From: Asterionellopsis glacialis | Lineage: Eukaryota; Bacillariophyta; Plagiogrammaphyceae; Rhaphoneidales; Asterionellopsidaceae | Length of the DNA: 19,443 bases | Direction of reading: 5' to 3' | Assembly: GCA_014885115.2 (NCBI GenBank) | Contig: WKLE02002248.1 | Span: 27,188-46,630, forward strand | Part shown: piece after piece, positions 1 to 9,557 of the stretch | Position numbering within the stretch: the first letter of the stretch is position 1 | Layout of the letters: each line of letters begins with the position of its first letter | Made by a program: the position numbers and the translations under genes | The notes under the pieces: model-generated | Databases searched by the model: none | Told to the model about the DNA's origin: nothing | The model's input: only the letters and a program-made list of their open reading frames with translations

Positions 1-418
1 CTGTCACAGCAACACAATGTGACAAAATCGATCGAATTGCCCATTAGAATTAGAATTAGAGTTATCTCGATCAATGTTCGTTAGTCTGTCCTTTCACATC
101 TGTTATGTTTGTTGTCTCATCTGCTGATGAAGATAAAACACGTCACAAAAAGATTCCTTTCCTCCTGCTTTTTGTCCTTCTCTCTCCATTTCAAGCAAGC
201 AAGCACGAAAAGCTGACAACAGGGGAGAGACCGACGTCCACCACAAGAGACATGGAACAATAGAGAGACCGGTTACATTGTTCGTAATCTCTCTCTTGTT
301 ATTTACCAACAAATACTATACTTGACACCGAGACGGAATCATTGCTACTGATACATTGTAGATTTGAACTAGTACAAAAGATTGACGAAAAAGAACTAGT
401 AAAAGACTTCATCATATC
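1..418. other. Upstream region of the EGY-like protease gene
   Basis: No gene is supportable here. Open frames are short and have no recognisable motifs. There is a short ATTAGA-type repetition near 45-62 and otherwise ordinary mixed sequence. The stretch just before the protease start (about 330-418) presumably carries its promoter and 5' UTR, but I see no diagnostic element. An open frame starting at 342 overlaps the protease start in another frame and is probably spurious. Confidence 0.4.
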
Positions 419-2877
419 ATGTTTTCCATGGGTGGCAATCTTTCGTTACTGTTCATTTTCTTTGTTGTTAGTAGTTGTTCATGTAACAATAGCAACAACA
501 ATCAGAAGAATCTTTTGTCAAGTTTATTTGTGAATGGTTTTCAATCATCATCATTATTATCATTGTCATCATGGAAGGGTCGTCGCAACATTATCAAGAA
601 TGGTGGTGCATTCATCATGAATGACAGTAGCAACAACAAAATTAAAAAGAAACATTCTTTCGTACTATCATCGTCCAATAATGATAAGGATAATGATCGT
701 TCTTACTTTGAAACACAACGACAAGAACTTATGGATATGTTGGTACAAATTGATACCTTGCAAAGTACGATAGAATCATCATCATTATCATCATTGGAGA
801 AAGATAATAATGACCATAAGAATGATGATGATGATTATATTAATACGTACAATACTGTACAACAATTAAATCAAAAAGTATCCAAGGTTGTTGATCAAAC
901 ATTGATACCACCTAATGGGTTATCTCTAAAGGAGTATGAAAAAGCTATTCAACTCTATGTGTCATTGCCCTACATGATACGACAAGGCTTATGTCAAAGC
1001 TTGGAACAAGATGAGGAAAATGACAATAACAATACCAATAATGCGAATGAGTATCAAAATCTAAATCCGAAACAAACACTCATGAATGCACCACAAATTA
1101 TCACACAATTATATAATCAACGATATCAATTAACGCCCGCTAAATTACAAAGTGTCATGGAAACCATACAAAAACAACAACCACAACCTGTCAAGGTGAA
1201 AGTATTGACAGAAGAGGATTTAGCATTACGTGGTTTATCATCCTCGTCCATGAGTAGTTCGAATGCTAATAGTATGGATCAAGAAGAATTTGTTCAGGAA
1301 TTATTAGGTGGTCAATCTGTTGAACAACTTGGACGTGATAATGTTGTCAAACAGCAATTACCACGACAAATTACAGGTGGATCAGCAAGTAATCTACAAT
1401 TTGATACTAGAAGTACTAATGACAATGATAGTACTGAAGAAAAAGAAATCAGTTTTCCAACAGTCCAAAATGTAGATACCTTTATGAATCTATTAACAGC
1501 AAACGATGAACAAAAAGTATTCATTCCTCAAGGTAAACCTGAACCTATCCCTGGCGGATATGTGATTCGTGGTACTCCAGCCACCAAGTCATCAACAGGT
1601 CGTGATCTGATGGAACAAATAGATACCAAACTTACATCCACATCATCATCATCTGCAGCATTGCGTGAATTTAATGAAAAGTGTCAAGTATGTTATCTAC
1701 AAGATTTTACATCCGAGGGTATCAATATGGAAGTATCCTCCGACGGTATAGTGACAAGTAGTAATCCTGTGTTGGTGGTACTGGCCAAGGACATGTCTAG
1801 TCAAACCAATTCCTTGATCAAAAACTCAAGCACATTGTTGGCCTTGGTAAGTATTGTATTATTTGGAATTGGATGTTTTGCGGGAAATGAAGAAATTGCA
1901 TTACGATTGAATGAATTAAATGCTGTAGGTGATACAAGTGGGTTGAATTGGTTCAATGGTTTATTAGCCGATTTAGTTATACCCTTATTTGTTATTCAAG
2001 GGATGCATGAATTGGGACATTTTTTAATTGCAAACAAGGATAAGGTATGTGTGTATCATGCGTACCATGTATTTGTGTGCATGATGCTTGATGTACCAAC
2101 CAACCAACGTGGTACACACAACCTGTATTTTGATTCATGGTTGTTTTTGTTCTTTTTTGTTTTTTGGTACTCCAACAACAGATGAAAGTATCACCACCAA
2201 CACTATTACCCTTTTATGTATTACCCCTTTTAGGGACAAATACACAATTGAAGGAATCACCGAAAGATATCAATTCATTATTTGATTTTGCATTTTTAGG
2301 TCCATTTGCAGGTATTGTGACATCCCTCATCTTTTTAATTGTGGGATTGCAAACTACAATCTTGGCAGATGGTGGTAGTAGTAGTGCGGCCACGGCAGCA
2401 GCCATGCAATATTATCCTACTCTACCTGTGGATATCATCAACTACAGTGCATTGGGTGGGTATCTTGTGGATACCTTTTTAGGTGGGACAGATGGGATAA
2501 TTACATCCCAAGATTTGTCAACCGTTATTAAATTACATCCCTATGCCATTAGTGGATACATTGGTCTCATTGTGAATTGCTTAGATTTGTTACCTTTGGG
2601 TAGTACTGACGGTGGAAGATTATCACAAAGTATCTTTGGACGTAGTGGACATTTATTTGTAGGTGGTGCTACATGGACAGCATTGTTACTTAGTACCATC
2701 TTGATACCTCATCATGATGTATTGGTGGGTGCATGGGTCATGAATAATGTGATTCAGAATGATATGGAAATACCAGCACGTAATGAAGTGGATGGATTAA
2801 CTACATGGAGAGCTATATTAGGATTCAGTATTTGGATCTTTGCCTTTTTAACATTGTATCCTATTGGGTCCTATTAA
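419..2877 (+). CDS. EGY-like plastid site-2 (M50) metalloprotease, two exons
   Basis: Intramembrane zinc metalloprotease of the EGY family (chloroplast relatives of site-2 protease; needed for thylakoid and pigment-complex development in plants; substrate here unknown). Exon 1 is 419-2044 (542 codons) and exon 2 is 2182-2877 (231 codons plus stop), giving 773 aa. Residues about 1-20 form a hydrophobic signal-like start. Residues about 80-340 are N/Q/S/D-rich and poorly conserved. An EGY-type soluble domain follows (GYVIRG, later CQVCYLQDF). Then come membrane segments, the zinc motif HELGH at 530-534, GPFAG at 582-586, and the second S2P motif NCLDLLPLGSTDGGR at 674-688, whose Asp is the third metal ligand. 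All catalytic residues are present, so it looks functional. Plastid location is expected from the family, but no clear AF/FP cleavage signature is visible. The start could be Met1 or Met4. Codon use is strongly A/T-ending. Confidence 0.85.
2045..2181 (+). other. Intron in the EGY-like gene (phase 0, 137 nt)
   Basis: Both exons are open in different frames and each ends mid-domain. Removing 2045-2181 joins them in frame with a GTATGT donor after AAG and an AACAACAG acceptor, preceded by a T-rich tract at about 2142-2166. The exon junction falls eight residues after the HELGH zinc motif. Length and consensus fit diatom spliceosomal introns. Confidence 0.8.
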
Positions 2878-3497
2878 ATAAAAGTGGATGGACGGGCCGG
2901 GGGAGGGGGGGTTGTTGAAGAGATAACATCACAAGGAAATGTGTCACCACAAGGAAAGAAATCATGAGAACGAAACAACAACGCATGTGTAATTATTACA
3001 TGCAATTACACAAGAAGAAAAACAACTTGCGCAAACAACTTTTGAAACAGAAAATTGCAAGTGAAAACAACATGGATGGAGGGATATATAGAAAAATAGA
3101 TAGGCACGATAGTAATATAATATTTATGATATATCATATGTTGGAGAAACGTAAATTTTGTTGGCTCAAAGGAGAGTGTCGTCTTTTTATTTCCAAGCAA
3201 CTACGTCTGTAGCTCTTCTACTTCTTCGTGGTTGTTTCGGCTTTTATGTTGAACAAAAAGCTAACACTTGTATTCTATTGATAATAATAATAGTGTTCAA
3301 GTATACGTTTACGTCTCAGGGGTCAGTCATCCTCTAGACTTTCAACGCAGTATATATAAGAAAGTTATCTACTGTCTGTTCAGAAGTAGTTTTGTTCTGT
3401 TTTATTAGCAATGATTGGATGAATCAATGAATTGGTCTTTTGGAAAAGCTACGTAATACTAGTTCAGTATACATGTACCGTAGTACGGCACTGTCTG
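2878..3497. other. Convergent intergenic region, no supportable gene
   Basis: This lies between the 3' ends of the protease (+) and BTB (-) genes. An AATAAA overlaps the protease stop codon (2877-2882) and could act as its polyadenylation signal. A G-rich tract follows at about 2894-2910. An 82-codon open frame (2964-3212) is lysine-rich, low in complexity and has no recognisable motif; I do not call it a gene. Confidence 0.4.
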
Positions 3498-4763
3498 TTA
3501 TCCTCGCATGAATGAATTTAACCAATTTTGACGCATAATAGATCTTCCCTTTTCTTCTGTTTTCATTTGTATTCCAAGATGTAAAAGATGTATAAATGAT
3601 TTTTGTTTCATCTTTCGAATGATGTCATCCATTTTTAATACTGAATAAAGATTTTTAGGTAAAAAGACTTTCATGGCATTCCATAAAGCTTGTAAATGCA
3701 ATGGCAATTTGGTTTGTGATTGAGTTTGTGTCCTTGTTGTTGTTGTTGTTGTTGTTGTCGTAGTATCTTTATTGTCAGTAGTAGATGATGGTATGGATGT
3801 ACTTGTTATTGATGATGATGATGATGGTAATGGTGTTTCTTGTGAATGATGACATTGATGATATTGTTGAACAAGAAAGGAACAAAGCTGTTCTACATGA
3901 TTCCTTTCAAATCCATCATAAGACTTTTGCAATGCAACAGTTAAATCTGAAACAACTCTTGTTTGTGTCAAAGATAAATCATACATATCACTCAAATTAA
4001 GTAGAGTAAATAACTCATCGAGCTTCTCTTTTGGACTTTTGTTTGTGTTTTGTGCGTATCCTTGTTGTTGTCGTCGTTGTTGCTGCTGCTGTCGTTGTTG
4101 TGTGGCATGGCCATTACGCCCATTGTGATGTTGCTGTCCCTCTACCACTACTACTGCTGACTTTGATGATGGTGATGTGAAGGGTGATGATACGAATAAA
4201 TGTTCATCGCATTCCTTCAATAGTGATATCATTTGTAATTCATGAAATAATCTAATCAAGGTCCATATATTATCATTTGTAATTTTAGCTGTCCGTACTG
4301 TTTGTGGATTGATAAAAGAATATACCAATTCCCATTCTCTTGGATGGATGTTTGGAAATTCAATGCGTGACATTTGATTTTCAAGACAATTATGACTCAA
4401 CATGGCATCAAAGTATTCACTTGCAAGACATAATATTAATCGATAACATTCAAATTCTTCTTGGTCTGTATCTGTTCCAACAACAACCATAAGATCAGGT
4501 GATTGACTCCGAACAATCTGATTTCGATGATTATGAGAGCTGTATGTACGACGTTGTTTGACGAGTCGATCTTCTTCATCTCTTGCGCCATCATCATGGC
4601 CCCTTAAGGACATTGACGCGGGTCTTTTCTTTGCTGTCGAAGTTGCAACGTTTCCATTCATTGTGACAAGGACTCCTATTCTGTTCCGGCGTTTATTATA
4701 GTCTACTGCTGTCGAAATAGCTTTTAAGAATAACACAAGATGGTCATTCGATCCCACGTCCAT
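3498..4763 (-). CDS. BTB/POZ domain protein with polyQ and polyT tracts
   Basis: A 421-aa protein. Residues about 86-190 read as a BTB/POZ fold: SPDLMVVVG, then a Glu/Phe/His-type core (FECYRLILCLASEYFDAML), IEFPNIHPREWELVYSFI, and a helical end. BTB domains mediate dimerisation and often recruit substrates to Cullin-3 ubiquitin ligases; no second recognised domain (Kelch, MATH) is present, so the partner is unknown. Residues 43-85 are basic and disordered and could hold a nuclear signal (AKKRP). PolyQ lies at about 221-235 and a ten-residue Thr run at about 334-343. The C-terminal 70 residues are helical and lysine-rich. The translation start is uncertain: Met1 at 4763, or Met35 (codon 4661-4659), since residues 1-34 show no conserved feature. 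No intron is needed. BTB proteins of this kind are common in diatoms. Confidence 0.72.
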   Translation of the reverse strand: MDVGSNDHLVLFLKAISTAVDYNKRRNRIGVLVTMNGNVATSTAKKRPASMSLRGHDDGARDEEDRLVKQRRTYSSHNHRNQIVRSQSPDLMVVVGTDTDQEEFECYRLILCLASEYFDAMLSHNCLENQMSRIEFPNIHPREWELVYSFINPQTVRTAKITNDNIWTLIRLFHELQMISLLKECDEHLFVSSPFTSPSSKSAVVVVEGQQHHNGRNGHATQQRQQQQQRRQQQGYAQNTNKSPKEKLDELFTLLNLSDMYDLSLTQTRVVSDLTVALQKSYDGFERNHVEQLCSFLVQQYHQCHHSQETPLPSSSSSITSTSIPSSTTDNKDTTTTTTTTTTRTQTQSQTKLPLHLQALWNAMKVFLPKNLYSVLKMDDIIRKMKQKSFIHLLHLGIQMKTEEKGRSIMRQNWLNSFMRG

Positions 4764-5071
4764 CCGCTCTTGTCGCTAGACTATTACTGTGAACTCGCGC
4801 TGATTCTTTGTTGTATTACCGGTAGGGCGTCTCCGGCAGTGGCATAGAGGTGAGAATCTCGTCTCTAAGCAATCCCTAACTTCAAGGCAACGAACACGTC
4901 GCTGTTCACCCATTATTTATTGTCCAATATCTCATAAAATCATGAGCAGTAATCATTATTTATATTTAATATGTACAAGTACATTGAATATTCGATCATA
5001 TGATAATAATTTTCGATACATTTTTTTATATCTACTCAATAGTATCTCAAAATATACTGTTTGTAGCACAG
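4764..5071. other. Upstream region of the BTB gene, no gene seen
   Basis: The first about 150 bases hold the probable promoter and 5' UTR of the leftward BTB gene. The part from about 4915 is A/T-rich and open in one frame on the plus strand, but that frame shows no motif and runs into the inverted-repeat element. I looked for a tRNA around 4820-4880 and found no T-arm consensus. Confidence 0.4.
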
Positions 5072-5073
5072 TA

Positions 5074-5189
5074 CAGGTACCTGGTACAGGTGGAGACGAA
5101 CTGGGTCAGTACCAGGTAAGTCTCTTAGTGCAGAAGTCCAGGGCAATAGTAAACTCTACGAGATTTCTATTACCTGCTCCAGGTACCTG
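5074..5189. mobile_element. Small TA-flanked inverted-repeat element (MITE-like)
   Basis: The left end reads CAGGTACCTGGTACAGGT. The right end, read on the other strand, is CAGGTACCTGGAGCAGGT, so 16 of 18 bases match. Both ends are bordered by TA (5072-5073 and 5190-5191), as expected for a Tc1/mariner-type target duplication. The 116-bp body has no coding capacity. An inner TACCAGGTA-type motif lies near 5110. The element abuts the first recognisable residues of the broken gene on its right. A chance palindrome cluster is the alternative, because GGTACC-type motifs recur elsewhere in the window. Confidence 0.5.
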
Positions 5190-5377
5190 TATCTAATAAA
5201 AGTAACTGGTACACAGTTCAGAAAACGGGAGAGACCATCAAAAAAATGATTAGTGATGAATTACCTGGCAAACGTCAAACCATCAAATTAGCTAGAATTT
5301 CAATTATTCCACAATGCAAGAAAGGTAGTGATAAACTTCAATTTAGGTATGTTTTTGTGGTATAATGCACGGTAAAA

Positions 5378-5407
5378 ATAGTCTGTGTGTGTGTGTATGT
5401 GTGTTTG
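5378..5407. repeat. GT-rich microsatellite inside the pseudogene intron
   Basis: An interrupted (GT)n run, GTGTGTGTGTGTATGTGTGT, lies in the apparent intron of the broken VKVP-type gene. It is not coding. Confidence 0.6.
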
Positions 5408-5678
5408 TCATTCTTTGTGTATTGTATGTTCTCTCATCCCTTGCTTGTACTTCCTCCTCATGTAAAAGGACAAAAGCTCCGTGTCAAGGTTCCAAAGGAT
5501 GGTACACCGGGCACAAAGATTACTGTAAAGGTTCCTGCACCACCACTTGCAGATGATGTACCCACAGATAACAAATTCCCACGCGATAAAAAAGAATTAT
5601 TATGATGGTTGGTGTTAGGCACAAGCTGATTATTGTTGGGCTGCACCTGGCGAAACTAAATTTACAGCACACAAAGCA

Positions 5679-5734
5679 CGTATGAATAATTTTGATAATT
5701 TACTCACGTATGAATAAGTTTGATAATTGACTCA
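5679..5734. repeat. Abutting 28-bp tandem duplication
   Basis: 5679-5706 and 5707-5734 are identical except at two positions (T/G at copy positions 12 and 23). The unit begins CGTATGAATAA. Since 28 is not a multiple of three, the second copy moves the reading frame by one. The second G change creates a TGA in the shifted frame. The near-identity suggests the duplication is younger than the loss of the gene's other features. Confidence 0.85.
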
Positions 5735-6171
5735 AGATCTTGACTAAAAAATTGATAACGCCCGTCGATGCTGTTTATCTCCATAAGGTTCTTCGTCGTG
5801 CAAGACAAAACAAACACAAACGACTCAAAACAGAAGCAGCCATTGGAGGTGACAATAGTGATCAAGAAGAAGAAAAAAAGAAGACTTCAAAAATAATCCA
5901 TCTACAATTGATCTTTTGGTACCATTGAAATCATCATATCATTCCCTGATATCAAATTCAAGATTTTTATTCGAAGGATTGAACATCAGGAATTTTGTAT
6001 GCGTGTGCAAGTGGGGGGGGGATAGGAGAAGAAAAAAACTAATGAGAAAATCTGTAATCCGAAACTTAAATTTCAGAATTGCTTTTACAATATGCTACTT
6101 TATCCTGTTGCGTGCTTTTTAAATTTATATGATATTTGAGAGTGTATGTAGTATCTGTTCCTTTTTTTTCG

Positions 6172-7524
6172 TTAGGCATCCAGCGAACTAATTTGTAACC
6201 ACCCATGATCTGTACCCGTAACAAGTCTTTCGTTGTTACCATTTGCATAGATTGTCCAGGGGATCGAATCACAATGGAAGGTATGCAGTGGTGCATATCC
6301 CTGTCCTAAACTCCATACGTGAATTTGTTGATCTGCACCACTTGTTACAAATCGTCGCTTATCCACAGGTGACACATCCAGTATCCAACTTTCATGTGCC
6401 AATACAACATGATGAACAAGAGCAGGTCCATTTTTACGATTCATATCCCAGACGCATAGCATACCCTCATCACTTCCTGTCAATAGTATTTGTCCATCAG
6501 GTGTAAATGCTACAGCACGGACAGGGCTACTATGATGATGAAGACGATGAAGACGTCGTCCTGAAGAATCGCTGTTGTAATTATTATTATTGTTGTCGTC
6601 GTGGCCGGTCGAATACAAGTCAACAGCACCATCCATACGTCCTACAGCCAATAGACACTTCGTTGGATGCCATGTCATTCGTGTTGGTATAGCTCCGCCA
6701 CCAAAGGATTGGACAATTGTTCCTGGTGGGTCTGGATCTTTTGTACATTTGGGTGTGACAAGACCAGTTGAAACTAATTTAATGCTCCCATCATCTAAGC
6801 ACCCCACAGCCACCATGACATTCCCATGTCCCATCAAATTTGGTGGACAAATAGTAAGTGTCGTCCCTGAACTTGATGGTACATGAAATTCATGAGTTGA
6901 CACAACTTGCTCTGGTTTTTGTTCTGATAATGTCTCTTGCTGTTGTTGTTGTTGTTTTGTTGTAGAAGGAGGATTCTTATCGAAATCTTCTCCCATGGTC
7001 CATATACGTACCTTACCAGATAATTCCAAAGATGCTATACAATAATCACCAGCTGCATCATCTTCACCTACATAGTTTCGTTCAATGGATACTTGTGTAG
7101 ATCCCAGAGCCGTTTGAGGATTACTTGTTGTTGCCATCGTTTGTGTTGGACCCAACAATACATGTGTAGGTACAAGTGTCATGGAAGCTGCGTTCAGATC
7201 ATCATTCGTATTATTCGTGTTGTCACCGACTTTCTTTTCTTGAACATTGTACGAATATACTTTTCCATCAGCAGATGCTGTCCAAATTCTCCAAGAACCA
7301 CCATGTGTACTGGTTGTAGTATTTAGAGAGATTTGTTGATGTTGTTTGGTTGTAGATCGAACTTGCCAAATAGGGGCACCATTAGAACTGACTTGTTCAC
7401 GATGGATGGTACGATATCCACTCATATTTTTTAACGAAAATCTTTTCGTTCCATGGGCTTTTGTGGTGGATGGCCAAAAAGTCGCTGTGCGGTATGACGA
7501 GGCTGGTGACCACCTGCGCAACAC
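6172..7524 (-). CDS. WD40 beta-propeller protein, SKI8/WDR61-like
   Basis: A 450-aa WD40 protein. Blades are visible at about 78-93 (WRIWTASADGKVYSYNV), 160-176 (YCIASLELSGKVRIW), 236-252, 289-305 (CLLAVGRMDGAVDLYS), 334-360 (PVRAVAFTPDGQILLTGSDE then CVWD), 376-405 (AHESWILDVS then VTSGADQQIHVWSL) and 413-448. The order and spacing of the last three blades resemble SKI8/WDR61, a scaffold of the cytoplasmic Ski exosome-cofactor complex and, in several eukaryotes, the nuclear Paf1 complex; this assignment is an inference. PolyQ (190-196) and polyN (about 311-315) sit in inter-blade loops. The start is uncertain: Met1 (7524), or Met34 at 7425, where MSGYRTIHREQ begins like the short N terminus of WDR61. 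With Met1, residues 1-33 are basic and Ser/Thr-rich and could be a targeting sequence. No intron is needed. Confidence 0.78.
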   Translation of the reverse strand: MLRRWSPASSYRTATFWPSTTKAHGTKRFSLKNMSGYRTIHREQVSSNGAPIWQVRSTTKQHQQISLNTTTSTHGGSWRIWTASADGKVYSYNVQEKKVGDNTNNTNDDLNAASMTLVPTHVLLGPTQTMATTSNPQTALGSTQVSIERNYVGEDDAAGDYCIASLELSGKVRIWTMGEDFDKNPPSTTKQQQQQQETLSEQKPEQVVSTHEFHVPSSSGTTLTICPPNLMGHGNVMVAVGCLDDGSIKLVSTGLVTPKCTKDPDPPGTIVQSFGGGAIPTRMTWHPTKCLLAVGRMDGAVDLYSTGHDDNNNNNYNSDSSGRRLHRLHHHSSPVRAVAFTPDGQILLTGSDEGMLCVWDMNRKNGPALVHHVVLAHESWILDVSPVDKRRFVTSGADQQIHVWSLGQGYAPLHTFHCDSIPWTIYANGNNERLVTGTDHGWLQISSLDA

Positions 7525-7845
7525 GTTTTTGGCTTCATGGCTTTTCTGTGTCGTTAAAAAGGGAACCCACTACGTTAACTGTGCGCAGCATATCGGAGGA
7601 CGTCCAGACTATTCCGATTTTTTACAGTAAAACTTTGAAATTTCAGAAATTGAACAAACCATACATCACTAAAGTGCATGACAAAAAATCCAGTGAGTAT
7701 ATTATCATGAGACATCTTTGGAGACATGTAAGCAGTCCTCCAAGTAGTAGAAACCAAACAGAGGCACGGCTCTAAACTTTATAAAGAGTACCCTAGAGGT
7801 AGATTCTAATCCACTGTCTTGATATTACTATGTAATCTTTATCAT
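7525..7845. other. Intergenic region between the two leftward genes
   Basis: This 321-bp interval lies between the Nudix stop and the WD40 start, both on the minus strand. It should contain the Nudix 3' UTR and the WD40 promoter. Open frames crossing it on both strands have no recognisable motif. I see no specific regulatory element. Confidence 0.4.
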
Positions 7846-9078
7846 TCAAATTTTACTTGCCATGTACAGCGAATTTGTTCCCGGTCGAAATCCCACTGGA
7901 AGTTTGGTTTCTACAAATGCATCTGGTAAAGGCTGATGATGGTCAACTTGTTGTGCTGCTTTCATCATAATGCGATTGATTTCTCCATACAACGGTGATC
8001 CCTGCCAAAGATCTTGCGAAGCATACTCCTCAATTGACTTCCAATCAATATCAGCAATTTCTTCTTCTTGTGCTTCATGGTGGTCTATAGAATAGTCTTT
8101 TGACAATCTCAACAAACACACAAAAAACAAATCAGAAGCTGCAGCGGCATTACTCGATTTTCGATGATCCACAGTAGGGTGCGCCTGTCGAAAACAAACG
8201 ATAGAATCAAAGGTTGACTTTAATCCAGTTTCTTCTTCTAATTCTCGTACAGCTGCATCCGCAACATCTTCTCCCGGATCTGCTATTCCTGTTGGCATTT
8301 TCCATAATTTTCGAGCTGCAGCTGGTCCCGTTTTTTCCTGTACAAGTAACATTTTTGTAGAATCACTAGGGTGCAAAACAAGTGCTCCGATGCCCACTTG
8401 ATGCGTAGGTCCATAAGGGAGACGAGATGGGGTGTCTGGAAGCCATTGACTCAATACTAATGTACCCTCCCTATTTTGACTCTTATCGTCTTTGTCATCT
8501 GTAACAATCATTCCAAGAGAGGGATGGTCTCTCTTGACGACATGAAAGTCAAAACCATTCTGAACGCAGACAGGTATCAAGTGTGAAAGAGAAGTTGGTA
8601 TATGTATCCAGATACCTTTACGACCTTCCGCTTTCCAAATTGTAAGCGCATTCTGTAAAGCCTCTGCAAAAATGGATGGATCAGATGTGTGACTCGAATC
8701 GATTTCTTCTGCAAAAAGTGTTACACCATTATATGTGTCAGTGTGGATCACTTCCTCAGCAAAGGGCATGGAGATTGTTTCGGCTCCCTCATCGTAGTCG
8801 TGGCCGTCTTCATCAGGTTCACACAGTGTTGCTGCCATGGCACTTGAATTACCACTGTTGGTGGATGTTACAACGGCTCCTCCAGTTGCCAAAAGAATAG
8901 TTGAAAAAGATCTTAGTTGGTGTATCTTCTTGTTTGAAGCTTTAGGAATGATATTTGTAGTACGGGATCGAGTACCTATTGAAAATGATGGTCTGGTATT
9001 CCTTGTAGCCGTAGCAAATGCTGCAGTAGTTGATCGGATAATAAACATGACAAAGAGTGATGCTGTTGTAATTTTCAT
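7846..9078 (-). CDS. Plastid-type Nudix hydrolase, NUDT6/plant NUDX-like
   Basis: A 410-aa protein that hydrolyses a nucleoside diphosphate linked to another group; relatives act on ADP-ribose, NADH or CoA derivatives, and the substrate here is unknown. Residues 1-20 are a signal peptide (hydrophobic core ASLFVMFII) with predicted cleavage TTAA/FATATR. Phe at +1 after Ala, followed by an Arg/Ser/Thr-rich stretch, is the diatom bipartite plastid signature. Residues about 118-190 form the pre-Nudix domain of the NUDT6 type (YNGVTLFAEE, then IWIHIP, then GFDFH). The Nudix domain starts near 224 and holds the complete box: G264, E270, R278, E279, E282, E283, G285. The downstream W346 and CFRQAHP also fit the NUDT6 and plant NUDX2/6/7/10 group. 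The protein is intact and intron-free. It shares its upstream region with the divergent permease gene. Confidence 0.88.
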   Translation of the reverse strand: MKITTASLFVMFIIRSTTAAFATATRNTRPSFSIGTRSRTTNIIPKASNKKIHQLRSFSTILLATGGAVVTSTNSGNSSAMAATLCEPDEDGHDYDEGAETISMPFAEEVIHTDTYNGVTLFAEEIDSSHTSDPSIFAEALQNALTIWKAEGRKGIWIHIPTSLSHLIPVCVQNGFDFHVVKRDHPSLGMIVTDDKDDKSQNREGTLVLSQWLPDTPSRLPYGPTHQVGIGALVLHPSDSTKMLLVQEKTGPAAARKLWKMPTGIADPGEDVADAAVRELEEETGLKSTFDSIVCFRQAHPTVDHRKSSNAAAASDLFFVCLLRLSKDYSIDHHEAQEEEIADIDWKSIEEYASQDLWQGSPLYGEINRIMMKAAQQVDHHQPLPDAFVETKLPVGFRPGTNSLYMASKI

Positions 9079-9557
9079 AATGTTTGGATTTCAGGATGAC
9101 TGAAGTATCATGGGATTTTTGGCGCAGAACCTGTTCAACGCGATTTTTAGTTGAAACAGGCGCTGATGTGGTTTTGGTAGGAATACAGAACACTACGCAC
9201 CACAACGCTTATCTTTCTCTCTATTTTCCTTTTATTAATAATTAACATGTGTTTTCTGCTTCACAAGTCCCTGAACCAGGCAAAGCAACAGGAACCCGCA
9301 AAGCAAAACGTCACACAAAGAGGCAAATGGTAATTTTGAAATTCTCACCACCACGTCATCAGTATTTATAATTAACCCTACGTCTAGTGAATATTCCAAA
9401 AATGCAGACGAAAGACCAAGACAAATACTTTGATTCCGGATTCTGACAAAGAGTCTTCGGGATTTTCGACAAAGAAAGTTCGTGAAGAAAGAAGTGTTGG
9501 GGTCGCAATGACACGTGCCTGCGGCTTCTCAAAACGACCAAACACAAACCATCTACG
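9079..9557. promoter_or_regulatory. Shared upstream region of the divergent Nudix and permease genes
   Basis: A 479-bp interval separates two outward-facing start codons. It contains two ACGTCA sites (9308-9313 and 9353-9358) and one CACGTG (9512-9517) about 40 bases before the permease ATG. TGACGT/ACGTCA is the core of the CO2/cAMP response elements bound by bZIP factors in Phaeodactylum tricornutum, and CACGTG is a standard bZIP/bHLH site. Their presence is visible; their function here is inferred. A/T-rich TTATTAATAATTAA lies at 9232-9245. No TATA box is placed with confidence. Confidence 0.4.

Larger units (their letters stand above)
5192..6012 (+). pseudogene. Decayed VKVP-repeat protein gene with internal 28-bp duplication
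   Basis: Conserved-looking coding pieces occur in order but in three frames. Piece 1 (5192-5346) includes DELPGKRQTIKLARI and CKKGSDKLQF and ends at a good intron donor (AG/GTATGT). An intron-like GT-rich stretch follows. Piece 2 (about 5444-5605) reads VLPPHVKGQKLRVKVPKDG then TPGTKITVKVP and ends in a TGA. Piece 3 (about 5619-5717, another frame) includes CWAAPGETKFTAHKARMNNF. Piece 4 (about 5734-5920) reads TPVDAVYLHKVLRRARQNKH and then an acidic/lysine tail. Piece 5 (5924-6012, third frame) reads FPDIKFKIFIRRIEHQEF. The repeated V-x-V-P / G-x-K-h-x-h pattern belongs to a family I associate with diatoms; its function is unknown. A 28-bp tandem duplication shifts the frame between pieces 3 and 4. 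No usable start is seen, and the left end meets the small element. Confidence 0.6.

Noticed and set aside
2964..3212. 82-codon plus-strand open frame after the protease gene
   Set aside because: Lysine/asparagine-rich, no motif, overlaps an equally long antisense frame, and lies in a probable 3' UTR region.
4820..4880. Possible tRNA upstream of the BTB gene
   Set aside because: No T-arm consensus (GTTCGA-type) and no seven-base acceptor pairing could be found on either strand.
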